From: Pachyseris speciosa
Taxonomy: Eukaryota > Cnidaria > Anthozoa > Scleractinia > Pachyseridae
Assembly: GCA_016490735.1 (NCBI GenBank)
Contig: JAEMWC010001425.1
Span: 1-64,000, forward strand
DNA: 64,000 bases
Direction of reading: 5' to 3'
The notes under the pieces were generated by a model. The model was not told where the DNA came from. It saw only the letters and a list, made by a program, of their open reading frames with translations, and made no database searches. This document shows, in pieces, positions 14,101-28,000 of the stretch. Numbering within the stretch: position 1 is the first letter of the stretch; every line of letters starts with the position of its first letter. The translations under genes and the position numbers were made by a program.

Positions 14101-17100
14101 ACTATTAGACTTATTTCTTACAACACCTGGCTCTTCAGTTAACGTCTGTACAGTTATACACAACTGCCTTTCACGCAAGGACGAGTGTAAAATTAATGCG
14201 CTTCAAGGGTTTAAAAAAGGCAGACTTCCAGGTACTAAACGGTCTTTCCGGATGTCGACTGCTGTTTCTTTGACAATAGAGCCATCACTATAAATGGCGC
14301 TACCCAAAGGAAAAATACCTGCACATTGCCATCCGCAGCATTTGAATTTCTTTGTGTAGATAGCGTTAACGGTGCTCGTGACACACTCGAAGAAACTTGA
14401 TTCTTTATAAGCCCGTGATTTCTTTATCAAGCTTTCCTCGCCATCTACTTCCCTTAATTTTCTGTATATTGTACATTTATTATAATGATATGGCAATGAA
14501 TGAATGAATGAATTAATTAATTAATGATGAATGTGGAAATGAAATCAAATGAAGAATAATCCACGCAGTTGTGAACGCAATTTATGCAATTGCGAAAAAG
14601 AAGCCTGAAAACCACGAGAATCATTCTTCATTTGATTACATTTCCGCAGTTCATATATGATTTATTTCAGTATACATCATTCACATTCTTCTCTTTCACG
14701 GGGAACATATGAACCCACAATTTACCTGCTCCCAATGCCAGTGGCTTCATAGCTCAGTTGGTTAGATCATCGCACCGGTATTGCGAGGTCACGGGCTCAA
14801 ACCCCGTTGAAGTCCTCAATTTTTTCAGGCTTCTTTTCGCAAATGCATAAATTGCGCTCACAACTGAGTTTTCATAGCCAAATCATGATTGTAGATTATT
14901 TGGTTCCTTCTCCAACCTTTTTGTTGCCCCTATGAGATCGGAATTCGATTACAGCGCTTACCAGTCACACGCGCCCTCCAACGATTTTTCCCATTTTCGA
15001 AAACTAAGTTTTGGTGGACGTCAATCAATGTTTCCATGACAATATAGTCCTCGTTTCGTGTCAGTTTCACGGCCATGTTCAATCGTCGTTGTGATCAGGT
15101 ATAAATCGCTCAGTTATTACTGAGAAAGTCGTTTCCAATTTAATTCGTTGAGATGGAGGATTATTATGTCGAGACGACATGGTCAGCCTTGAATCACATA
15201 GCATGCAGAAACACTTTTTGGGAGCAAAACGTTTGTGAAGAAGGCGATTCGATTGTACGTAAACACCGGAGCCGTAAGGGATCCGCCAAAGAGAAGATCA
15301 AAGAAACGAAAAATATCAGGTAGCTGAAAACGTTGGTCTCAGAAAATGAGTCGAGTTGTGTGGAAATTGACTTTTTATCAGCTTTTTTACGGATGTAGAT
15401 TTTTTAGCCGCAGAAATTCTTGTCATTAGTTATGCTATAAGATAATCCAGAGCTCTATCTTGACGAATTGCAAGCGTGGTTGGAGTACGAGAGAGGTGAG
15501 GCGTATGCAATGCAAACCCTCAGCAGAACTATAAGACAGATGGGATTGACAGTAAAAAAAGGTACTGAAAACCGCAAGAGATTAGCAGTCAAAGTTTTGT
15601 AGTTCATCCTGTAATAAAGGTTATTATTTAGTTCTCAATTTGTTGTGGTTGCCGTACACTGTTCGTAAATTTGTAGCCTCAAATCATTGCCCGTGAGCGA
15701 GACGAACGAAAAGGCACAGAGTTCAGAAGATTTACTTCTCAGTTTCAACCAGAACAGTTTCTGTTTATCAACGAGTCAAGTAAAGACGAAAGAGAAACTT
15801 GGGTACTCTGCGAGTAGTTCGTTTAAAAGAAACCCCGTTATTGTCATGGATACATTTGATTGACGTCCACCAAAACTTAGTTTGATGAAGGAAAAAGCCG
15901 TTGGAGGGCGCGTGTGACTGGTAACCGCTGTAATAATATAATTTGTGTTCTAGTAAACAATTTTGAGAATGAAATAACATTCTTTTTTCTCGACCACCAG
16001 CCCAAATTTTAAGTGGAAAAAAGTAAGGGTAAATTACCGAGGTTTTCTTATAATCATGCGAACGCCTCTACTCACCAAGAATGTTTGACTCATTCACCAA
16101 CTGAATATTGATATCTTTTGTTACCATGCCAACAGACAGGTCTCTTGTAGATGCCACGTCAAACAAGCACTCATAATCTTCTCCACACTGAGCTTCAGCT
16201 GCGAGCCTTAAGCTGTCGTTATGCCACGTGATGTTATCAGAAAACATGGGCTCGAAATCCAGCTTCGCAAACGTGTCCACGCTTTCATTTTGAGCATAGG
16301 TGAATAAGGACTGGGATTGGTTGATTTGCCCTGAAACAATGGAATAACCGAGCTATAACCTCACAGCAACATTAACTCGGAGAAAGTCAATCTTCGTCTT
16401 TACGTGTGATAATTTCTGTATAATATTTACTGTACAATTCACAAATTGCAATCACTCATTTCAGAACACTCTCACTCACTAAATATAAATTACAAAACTA
16501 CTCTATATTTAAATCAACTAGTGATGAAAATCTGAAAAAGTTATCGAATATGTACTTACACTTAACACCAAACTTGAAATGAATCTCCCAGAACGAGGAG
16601 GAGGATGGTAGTACCGACCCATCAGGCAACGTGTAGTCGTCATCCGGGTTATCGTTCCAAGTTCCCAGCAACCCTTTCGTTGTATTTTTATAATCATCTC
16701 CGGGAGTTACAACAAAGGACAGCATTTCTCTTTTCTCGCAAAAATTGACGGCCGTTGTTGACGGGAAAGAAACTTCCAGACAATTTTCTTCAGGCTTTGA
16801 GAAAGAGATATTACCCCAACGCTCACACTTTGGTTTGTTAGATTGCTATAGCCACTGTAAACTGCGTGGTCAATCAAAATGCTTATGCCACCTGGAACCA
16901 ATAGAGGTAAAAACAATTAAATTATAAGACACAAAAAAAAACCATGCCCAATCACACTAAGGTAAGATATGCTAGAAGCGGGAGAATTGTTTAGTTATCT
17001 CATTTACTTGCGAATCTGCGGCAAAAACATTAGCCTGCAATTGTAGATTCGGAAATGTCATTGTCATTACTGTGAATTAAGATGGCGATGGGGTTAGCAT

Positions 17101-20100
17101 TTTAAAGTTACTCTACCTGTCAGAACAAATCTTAAGGGTAATACGTTGAAGTGAATTTCCAGGGTTTTGTCGTCATATATCTTGTAGCAATGAAAACGCC
17201 GTAAGTAAGGTTTCAGTACAAATCAAGCTTTCTTTGAAATTAAAGGCTCTTATTCAATTAGCCAGTTTAAATTGGACCGAAATTAGCCGTGTTAAATTGG
17301 ACCGATTAGCCTCCCTCACCTCCTTTCTTCACTTTCACTTCAACAATGCTTGTGTTTTCTTCTTTAGCAGCCCCAGCCGTGAAAATAGTAGCTGTTGTTG
17401 AATTCCCCTGTGCAAGGCCAGTCCTGGCCTGCAACTGGAATGCTCCGTTTTGTGCATCGATCATGACACATATTCTCCAAGGGCCATTAAATGTGTAGTT
17501 CCCACCATCCAGAGTCTTGAAATGAGGATCACCCCAAAACCAACCTATGTGATGAACAAACAAAGACTTTTTTTAAAAAAAACAATGGGAAAAATATAAA
17601 ACAGCTGGTGAGTCATTAAGGCAGATGTTCAAGTTATAGGTAGTCACTTTGTCTGCTTAACAGTGCGTCGGTCAGTTTACCTGCCATTACGGTCAGACAA
17701 GAACACAATTGAACAGGTCCACATCAAATTCTGTAAACAGATTTTGAACGCACCGTGGTATACAGGAAACGTTGCATGTAGAGCAGAACTTGGACGACAC
17801 CCCGTTAGTGTTGATATCAAAGCAGCTATATCTAATAATTGGCAGCGACTGAATTATGAAACAAATAACCCTTTGTTACGTGAAGCATTTCAATATTCAG
17901 AAGTGATGTTATAGTGCCCAATAATTTTACACAGGAAACCGTAACCTTGTAAAACCTCAAGACTGCTCGTTCTAATATGAAAAATAAATTAAGGAATGAA
18001 TATATACAACAGTGGTTAGCATCCGAGAGTAGTTCATCGCTAGATTCTAGGCAAAAATTCACACTTGTGGAAATGTAACTTGTGAAAGCTGTAATGGCTA
18101 GTCTGACATGTTTCGTCGCTGCCAAGCGACTCTTCAGAGACCTTTCTGATATCAGGCAAACTCGTTGAGCATCTCGCTCAAAGTCCCGTTCGCAATCAGT
18201 TCAGCAGAAGCAATCTCGCCTTATATCGCATAAGGATTCCCGACCGCTAAATATTCACGAGAGCATTGTAATAATTGTGAAAACTTGTGAATAACTTGTG
18301 GAAATGTAACTTGTGAAAGCTGTAATGGCTAGTCTGACATACAGACAGTCTGATCATCTGACACATAAGGAACAATCTGACACATAAGGAAATTAAACAA
18401 GATTACCAGATAGAAGATTATCTGGAGAAAATTGGAAATCCAACTCATAGAGTATGCCTAACAAAGCTTAGGTTAGGAGCCACTCATTAAGAATACAAAC
18501 TGGAAAGTACGAAAAAGGAGGACCATCAATTCCTGTGGAAAATAGAATATGTTTGGTTTGTAAGACGAATGCCATAGAAGATCAGCAGCATTTCTTGATG
18601 TGCTGCCAAGGGTACTATGATATCCGACTAGATTTCCATCCCATCGTTAAGAGAGTGGACAATTGCTTCGAGACCTTAAATGATCACGACAAGATTAAAT
18701 ATATACTGAAAGCTGGGAATCAAAATACATTCAAAATTATAGGGAAATATATCTACTTAATGCTTCGAAAAAGAAAAGAGATCCTCAACTGTAATTAAAT
18801 GATAAATTAGTTTATTATTGTGAATTGTAAAATTAACATTCCTTTTTGTTATTTTAAGTCGCTAAGATTTTAGACTCTTTATTGTAAAGAGACCAATACT
18901 CCCTTGTGAGAGTACGGCAAGATATACTGTTACTGTTACTGTTACTGTTACTGTTACTGTTACTGTACTGTTACTGTTACTGTTACTGTTACTGTTACTG
19001 TTACTGTTACTGTTACTGTTACTGTTACTGTTACTGTTACTGTTATGTTACTGTCATTGTTACTGTTACTGCTACTGTTATTCATTCATTCATTCATTCA
19101 TTCATTCATTCAGTCAGTCAGTCAGTCAGTCAGTCATTCAGTCAGTCTGTCTGTTTGTCTGTTTGTCTGTTACTGTTACTGTTACTGTTACTGGTTACTG
19201 TTACTGTTACTGTTACTGTTACTGTTACTGTTACTGTTACTGTTATGTTACTGTTACTGTTACTGTTACTGTTACTGTTACTGTCATTGTTACTGTTACT
19301 GCTACTGTTATTCATTCATTCATTCATTCATTCATTCAGTCAGTCAGTCAGTCAGTCATTCAGTCAGTCTGTCTGTTTGTCTGTTTGTCTGTTACTGTTA
19401 CTGTTACTGTTACGGTTACTGTTACTGTTACTGTTACTGTTACTGTTACTGTTACTGTTACTGTTACTGTTACTGTTACTGTCATTGTTACTGTTACTGT
19501 CTACTGTTATTCATGTCATTCATTCATTCATTCATTCAGTCAGTCAGTCAGTCAGTCATTCAGTCAGTCTGTCTGTTTGTCTGTTTGTCTGTTACTGTTA
19601 CTGTTACTGTTACTGGTTACTGTTACTGTTACTGTTACTGTTACTGTTACTGTTACTGTTACTGTTACTGTTACTGTTACTGTTACTGTTACTGTTACTG
19701 TACTGTTACTATTACTGTTACTGGTTACTGTTAATGTTACTGTTACTGTTACGTTACTGTTACTGTACTGTTACTGTTACTGTTACTGTTACTGTTACTG
19801 TTACTGTTACTGTTACTGTTACTGTTACTGTTACTGTTACTGTTACTGTTACTGTTACTGTTACTGTTACTGTTACTGTCATTGTTACTGTTACTGCTAC
19901 TGTTATTCATTCATTCATTTTCAGTCAGTCAGTCAGTCATTCAGTCAGTCTGTCAGTCCATTTTTCCTTCGTTCATTAAGTCAAAGGGATAAAATTTTAA
20001 AACAGCCAATGAGTCATTAAGTCAGTTGTTCAAGTTATACTGGTCACTTAGTCCGCCTTTTACGGCAAGTAACCCATTCATTCAGTCAGTCAGCCAGTCA

Positions 20101-23100
20101 CCTACTCAACCAGTAATTCATTCATTCATTCATTGATTCATTCGTTCATTCAGTCAGTCAATCAGTCAGTCAATCAGTCGGTCAAACATTCATTCAGTGG
20201 CATGCATTCATTTATTCATTTAGTCAACCAGTCGGCCAGCCGTTTGTCGAACGAAGCAATAAGCCTGCCGTTAAAGTCGTTCAGTTAGTTGCCATCAAAT
20301 CGTTTTTGAGTGAGTCAGTCACTTTTTCAATCACCCAATACCAGTCAGCCAGTCTGTTCAATCCGTTCATGTGTCCTTTACTCGGAGCATCAGTCAGTCA
20401 GTCCACTGGTCCAAAACAAACATAGTAATAACGAACAGAACTTACGTCTACGGGGAGGTCTGTAAAGACGGCAGTCATCAGATGGACGATAAAAGTAAAA
20501 TAAATTACAGTAAGGAAGGTCGACACAACAATATCTGTAGGCTTCCAGGTCAGTGTAAACAGTTTCAGCGCGATTCAACCAATAATAATAAACTTGCACT
20601 TTGACGCGACCCCCGTCAGGTGCTCCAGTCTTAAGCGCCCCCAGTTTTTCCAGTCCGAGGAGTAACAACACATTTGCGTCATCCTAAAAGATATCAGTCC
20701 CTTTTGAGGATTGTAATAAAAGAAGAATTTTGAGCGTCTTGACTCATAGCAATAATCGGGCCATGAATACCAGTCCCAACGGAATCTTCCCCAATCCAAC
20801 CACGCCTGCCATTCAGTACAAGGACAAGCCATACGCCAATCCTGTCGTATCAACCAGTTATGAAAAAAAGGGAAACCCACGTCTTCTTGAAAAAAAGCCC
20901 AAGTGAAGCACTTCTCCAAAGAGCCGATGCCATCGCTGTCTTCGATCCTCCAAAAATATCTTCCAATCAAATCGGTGTTTCCTTTCTTTTCGTCAAGATT
21001 TAACATCCCCAACAAAGTCCCCGAGCTATGAAAAGAACAATACAGTAAGAAATAAAAGGGAAAGAATCTCTTGAATGATCAAAAGAAAATGAGAAAATTA
21101 TTAATAGTAATTGCTGTGGGTATAATGGAAAAAGTATAGACTGGAATTAAACTGGAAGGGCCAAGAGGGATTTAAGGAGACTGACACAGGTTTCCAGCAC
21201 GTATACCTTGATGGATCGATGCTATCAGTGTTTGTCACTTGATCCCCTGGTAGTGGTATGAAAAAAATGCCCAAACATTGGCAAACAAATTATGAAAATT
21301 TTCATGACATATTAGGTTACCAAAGCAAAAGTATATATAGTATATGTTAAAAACACCCCTAATCTTATCTCTAATAGAAGTGGTACTACGATCAGAAAAT
21401 CACTTGTCTTTTTTCTTAAAATTTCGAAAGTGTGCTTGCTCGTGAAATTTCAAGCATTAATTTCAAGCAGAAGACTGTTTACTTTAAATGCAACTTTTTA
21501 ATTTAACTGACCGATTAGGCCTCGGAGAGCTGGATCCAAGATAAAATGACGTCATATGCTCACTGGTTTAAAATTGCAGTGTGTGAATGCAGCTTATTAA
21601 GTATGCAAAACACGAGTTTGAGAGCCTGAAAGCTCAAAATTCCCGTGCTGCATACTAAATCAGCCATGTTTACACACACTGCATTCTTACTCTAGTGAGC
21701 TTTTTACGTCATTTTGTCCTCGATCCAGTTCTCTCAAGATTTTGAAGTTAGTAATGACGGATCACTAAATAGAAACATTTCAGTCCAAATTAAAGCTTGA
21801 AATTTCGCGAGTCGGTTGTTAATTTCAAGCGAGTCGGTTGTTAAGCAAACACACTTTCGAAATTTGAAGAAAAAACACAAGTGATTTTCTGATCGTATAA
21901 CCACTTTAATTAATAACTCATAAACGAGCTCGATGCATATGTCCCCTATACTTTATTGTTGAACAGTAATTATCGTGTTAAGAGCCAACATTTTGCCAAG
22001 TTTCAAAATAATCGTGGAGTGGGATATGGAGACAACTTACATTTTCGAAAATTTATGGTGCCTCTGGATGTGTTCCCGATTTTTTAATTTACAAAAAATG
22101 TTGTCAGTATCTTATCTTATTGTATGACTGGCTCTTTCAGCGGTCAAGATGAATCAATACACCATTTTGCTAATGATCAGATCAGTTCCTGGTGAATTGT
22201 GGGTAGATCCGGTCCTTTGTGGGGGGAAACGGCCGTGTTAGGACGTAATTTGAAATTGTAATTTTGACCATTTGCCCCCCACAAAGGACTGGATCTACCC
22301 ACAATTCACCAGAAACTGATCATTAGCAAAATGGTGTATTCTCCTGCTGTGATTGGCTACCCGCGAGGCCAAGATGGAGCCATCTTAACCGCTCGGGATA
22401 GCCCGTTCGTCCCGCGATTTACTGTCCTTAATAACGTACGTCCTTTGAGTCATATAATAAATCCTTTATTGACCAAGCTTGTTCGGTCAAGATGGCGGGA
22501 TATTGGCCTCGTTCTATTTTTGCGTGTTTATAGACCGAGACGAAGTCGTGGTCCATAAAACACGCAAATAACGAACTTGGCCAATATCCCGCCATCTTGA
22601 CCGAACAAGCTCGGCGTAAGGTCGATTTGATATATAAAGAGTAGTAGCAATGATCAATCAAAGTAATAGTGCTGCAAAGTGCTGGAAGCCAATGTTGTCC
22701 ACCTTAAGATAGACTGTTTTGGGCGCTGGTCTCGCATTGAACAGAGAGGCACCTCAAATTACTTAGACGAATTAAACTGCAAGTTGTAGTCAAAGTCTTC
22801 AGTATAAAAAAAACAAAGCTAAACAAACAAAATGTCTTAGATGAATATAACCCTGTTCTCCTCACCCCTTCATGTTTAAGTAGTTGTTTCCATTGTCTCC
22901 AGCATTCCAGCCCCCGATAGGAATACCGTACCAACTGGTCCAGTAGGAATAGTAACCGACGTCGTTCCTGTTTAAAAACAATGGCAGTCAAGGTGAGACT
23001 TTTTTGTGTTCAGTTGTTGCGTGATTAAAGGATTCACAAAAAGGCTGAGGACCCACGCTGTGTTTTTGTTAAATGAAGATTAATGCGTTGTCTGCGGTTT

Positions 23101-24997
23101 CGTTTTCATTAATTCTAAGGCCCTTGCAAAAGCTTATCAGAATTGACCCTTAGGAAGAAGTTAGAACAAATGATGAGGTTCTATTGTTTTCTTCATCTAC
23201 TATTTACGTTCAAAGACCATGAAATCCTCTCAAAATGCAAAATTAGCTAACTAATAAATTAGCTTAACTAATAGGTGATTGTAGTCAAAATTGCTTGTAA
23301 CATTATTTTATTGGGTTTGATAACAAAACAAACACTATTATGAAATTATAATTTCCCAATTTGTTTGGGTAAAAGCTTAGATTGCGCAACGAAAATAACT
23401 TACGGAACTCCTGGAATAACCCATTGAATTCCTCCACTGGGGTAATTGTACAGCAAGAACGTATTGAGCCCATTTGTGATGATGACACCTTGAAAAGTGT
23501 TTCTCTGGATAAAAGATTGAGGAGACATTTTTAGATTTGGCCGGGAAAGGTCTCCTGTATTTAAATCTAAAGCACTTTTGTATATTGGAAATGAAATCGT
23601 TTGAAAAGGTTTAAGCGTGCAAGTAATCGACAACCAGATAAATGATGCTTTGTACGTTTAAGACGTACCGTTTTGCGTGCAAAAGACATGTTAACTCTTA
23701 CCCCAGGGCAGTACCAGTAGTACGAGTATACATAATACACATAAGGGCAGAGGTTTTCCCACGTTACAACCAAAACCCATGTGGCTCTAAAGTTGGTAAA
23801 CTTCCCACTTGTGTCGTAGCGTTGAACATGTTCTGAGGCAATGGTCAGCACTTCACTGGTTTGGCTTTCAACGGTGTTTTGTCGGACTTGCTCATACACG
23901 TGGTAATACACCTTTGAGTAATCATCTTTAAAAGCTATGTACTCATCTACAGTGGCCCAGAATGGTGCAATTATCGCCATATTGTTAAACCATCGGTAGA
24001 CGCCAAACTTTTGTGGCCACCACCAGCTCCATTCATAATTCAGTTGAATTTTACCGTTGCGACATATCTGCAAAGTAAAGAAAACGTGTATAGCGCGTTC
24101 CCGGGGAGTACCCTTTCATATACCTGAAGCGTGAGCCTCCCCGTATAGGCTATTATAGGGAGTAACACCCGGGAGCCCGTTAACTGAATTTGTATAAAGA
24201 TACCGTTATATCCAGTAATTACCATAGGATATTGTTGATTTTAGTGGCGTGACCGCGTCTTTACTTAAGCCGTATAATAAAATATACTCTCGTCACCTTA
24301 TTCCAGAAAGCTGTAATTTTATATCAGTTTATCCTTCATTTGCACTCTTCGGGCAGTAATTTGCGCATTGGGATGATGATTATTCTATTGTACGACAGCT
24401 TTCAACACAAAGGGTAGGGCTTCCCTGTGTAGCAAGCGTTTCCGTTGAGTTTCTGCGCTTTCTTTCCTTCTTGCATTGGCCTTAGCGAAGAGGGGGGGAA
24501 ATCTGAGAAAACGCACGATAGATATGTAGAAACGCTTGCTACGCACGCTCGGCGCCGAAGGGCCACCAGCAACAATATTGACAGAGTAATCTCCTGGCTG
24601 CTATTTTAGAACTTGATGCTCAACTCGGGCGTAAATTATAATAGTTAATAATATAATGATATACTTTGAACATTTATGATAAATTGCGCATGACACGATT
24701 TGAAAGAGAGAAAGGAGATGACCTTGTAAGACATTATAAGTAATGAACACCACAAGCTGGCTAATCTGCTACCTCCTATGGCCAGTTCCCACGCTCGACG
24801 TCTGAGGAATAAGAGGCGTTTTAATACTCGGCTCCAGTTTGTCGCACCTATCGTTTCATGAACTCTTTGATTATTAGCCACGCGATGTAAATAACTTTTT
24901 TAAAACACTATTGGAATTAACCATTTTTTATTGTAATTTTATATTGTACTTAATTCAGTCCTACGACTGTAATGTATGATGTTTTTAATAAACGAGT

Positions 24998-25060
<63 letters not shown>

Positions 25061-28000
25061 ATACCACTACTACTACTAATACCACTACTACTTCTACTAC
25101 TACCTACATATAATTTGTAATGACGCTCTCCGAAGAAAGGAAATCCAAAGCGGTCTGTTTTGATCTCCAGACAGTGCCCACCGTAGTAATATGGCGAGTC
25201 GCTGAGACGAAACTCGCCATCACCTTGCTCCAGGCCGTAAGGATACATGTTATTCACATATGGAGGAACTTTGAATAAACAAAAGAAAGAAGGAAAATGT
25301 AAACATAATAATACTAATATAGAGCGATTTCAGTCACGCAAGTATAAAAATAAAATCATCAACCATTCAATAGATAAAGTTAAGAAATTGTGATATTATA
25401 AAAGAGTAATAAATATACAACATGCTAAAGTCTCAGGGCCGTGCGATATCCCGTGCTCGAGTTATTCAGCAAAATGTTCCACTCAAAATTATAGTGTTTT
25501 TATGGAAAAGCCATCCTGGCGTCCCTCTGAGGGACGCCAAGATGGCGGCCGGAAACGAGTTATAACACATGTTTCTTACTTTAGCTATCTTAAAGGCTTT
25601 GTTCTCTCTTTTGAGCTTTCAAACATTCACATAGACGCTTCTCTCACCATGTTGGCTTTTCAAACCTCAAAAACACACGGAGAATCGATGTTTTCATGTA
25701 AGTGACATGCTTGTGAGCAGGCATCTATATGTCACGCATTGTGAAAACTATAAAATTCAAACTGCTCTATTTTCAATACAAAGCAAGCTACCGAGGTGAA
25801 AACATTCAAGCAGATACATTTCTAAAATGTCTTTTACGTGATAAAGATAAGAATGCAAAAGTCTGTTTACTTTTGAATTTTAGTTTTTTTATGACGTCAC
25901 GTGAAAACCCTCTATATTTAGAGCATTATACATGTCTCAATGCTCTTACAGAGTAATCCTAAAAAAAATAATTATTTATATTATTAAAACCAAAGTATAA
26001 TGTCCCCAATACGGTGTTGCTCTTTTTCAAACTAAGGAATTAGTAAAGACGTTCTGTTCTTTCCTCGAATCTGAAAAACCTATATGTAGGACAAGAAATT
26101 GCAAAACCGTTACCCACTAATGAGTAAACACTTTGGCTTACTTGCAGAAATTGAAATGCTTGTGCTAATAGACGTCGACAGGCTTGGAGAGATAATTGTA
26201 GCAACTGAGATCCTTGTGCTTAGGAACGTCGACAGACTTGAAGAGATACTTGTAGACTGCAGTGAATTGCTTGTGCCGAGGGACCTCAACAGGCTTGGAG
26301 AGATACTTGAAGGAAACGAATTGCTTGTGTCGAGGAAAGTCGACAGACTTGGAGAGATACTTGAAGAAGCCGAACTGCTGGTGCTGAGGGACGTCCACAG
26401 ACTTGGAGAGATACTTGAAGAAACCAAACTGCTTGGGCTGAGGGACTTCGACAGACTTGAGGCGCTACTTGAAGAAGCCGAGCTCCTTGTGCTGAGGGAC
26501 CTCGACAGAGTTGGAGAAATACTTGAAGAAACTGAATTGTTTGTGCTGAGGGACGTCGACAGACGTGCAGAGATACTCGAAGAAACCGAACTGCTTGTGC
26601 TCAGGTACGTCGACAGACTTGAAGAGATACTTCTGGACAGTGAATTGCCTGTGCGGAGGGACCTCGACAGACTTGGAGAGATACTTGAAGAAACTGATTT
26701 CCTTGTGCTGAGGAACGTCGACACACTTGGAGAGATACTTGTAGAAACCGAAGTGCTTTGCCTTATGGACATTGACAGACTTGGGAAGGTACTTGAAGAA
26801 CCCGAACTGCTTGTGCTGAGAGATGTCGACAGACTTAGAGAGATACTTAAAGAAACCGAACTGCTGGTGCTAAAAAGCATCGAAAGAGTTAAAGAAATAC
26901 TTGTAGAAACGGAACTGCTTGGGCGGACGGACCTCGAATGACTTAGAGAGATACTCGGAGAAACCGAACTGCTTGTGCTATGGGGCGTCGACAGGCTTGA
27001 AGAAATACTAGTAGAAACTGAACTACTTGGGCTGAGGGACGTCGACAGACTTGGGGAGATACTTGCAGAAACTGAATGGCTTCTACTGGGGGACATCGAC
27101 AGACTTGGAGAGATACTTGAAGAAACCGAATTGCTTGTACTAAGGGACGTCGACACACTTGGCGAGAGACTTGTTGAACCCGAAATACTTGGGCTGAGGG
27201 ACGTCGATATACTTGGTGAGATACTCGGAGAAACCGAGCTGCTTCTGCTATGGGACGACGACTGACTTGGAGAGATAATTGAAGAACCCGAACTGCTGGT
27301 GCTAAGGGACGTCGACAGGCTTGAAGAGATACTTGTAGAAACTGAACTGCTTGGGCTGAGGGACGTCGACAGACTTGGGGAGATACTTGAAGAAACCGAA
27401 TTGCTTGTGCTAAGGGACGTCGACACACTTGGCGAGAGACTTGTAGAACCCGAATTACTTGGGCTGAGGGACGTCGATAGACTTGGAGAGATAATCGGAG
27501 AAACAAAACTGCTTGTGCTATGGGACGACGACTGACTTGGAGAGATACTTGAAGAACCCGAACTGCTGGTGCTATGGGACGTCAACAGGCTTGAAGAGAT
27601 ACTTGTAGAAACTGAACTGCTTGGGCTGAGGGACGTTGACAGACTTGGGGAGATACTTGCAGAAACTGAATTGCTTATACTGGGGGACATCGACTGACTT
27701 GGAGAGGTACTTGAAGAAACCGAATTGCTTGTGCTGAGGGACGTCGACACACTTGGCGAGAGACTTGTAGAACCCGAAATACTTGGGCTGAGGGACGTCG
27801 ATAGACTTGGAGAGATACTCGGAGAAACCGAACTGCTTGTGCTATAGGACAACGACTGCCTTGGAGAGATACTTGAAGAACTCGAACCGCTAGTGCTATG
27901 GGACGTCGACAGGCTTGAAGAGATACTTGTAGAAACTGAACTGCTTGGGCTGAGGGACGTCGACAGACTTGGGGAGATGCTTACAGAAACTGAATTGCTT

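Noticed and set aside
14203..14350. An extra mucin-gene exon between exons 10 and 11 ([14 protein letters not shown] frame)
   Set aside because: No donor in the needed phase 2 exists in this frame. Exons 10 and 11 join directly if one C is restored in exon 11, giving the family-like FPPK sequence.
14743..14814. A functional tRNA-Thr gene
   Set aside because: C instead of T at position 33, a weak acceptor pair and a location inside inverted repeat arms favour a SINE head.
18906..20020. Open frames of 229-357 codons rich in Leu, Cys-Tyr or Thr-Val
   Set aside because: Direct translation of (TTACTG)n and related microsatellites; not genes.
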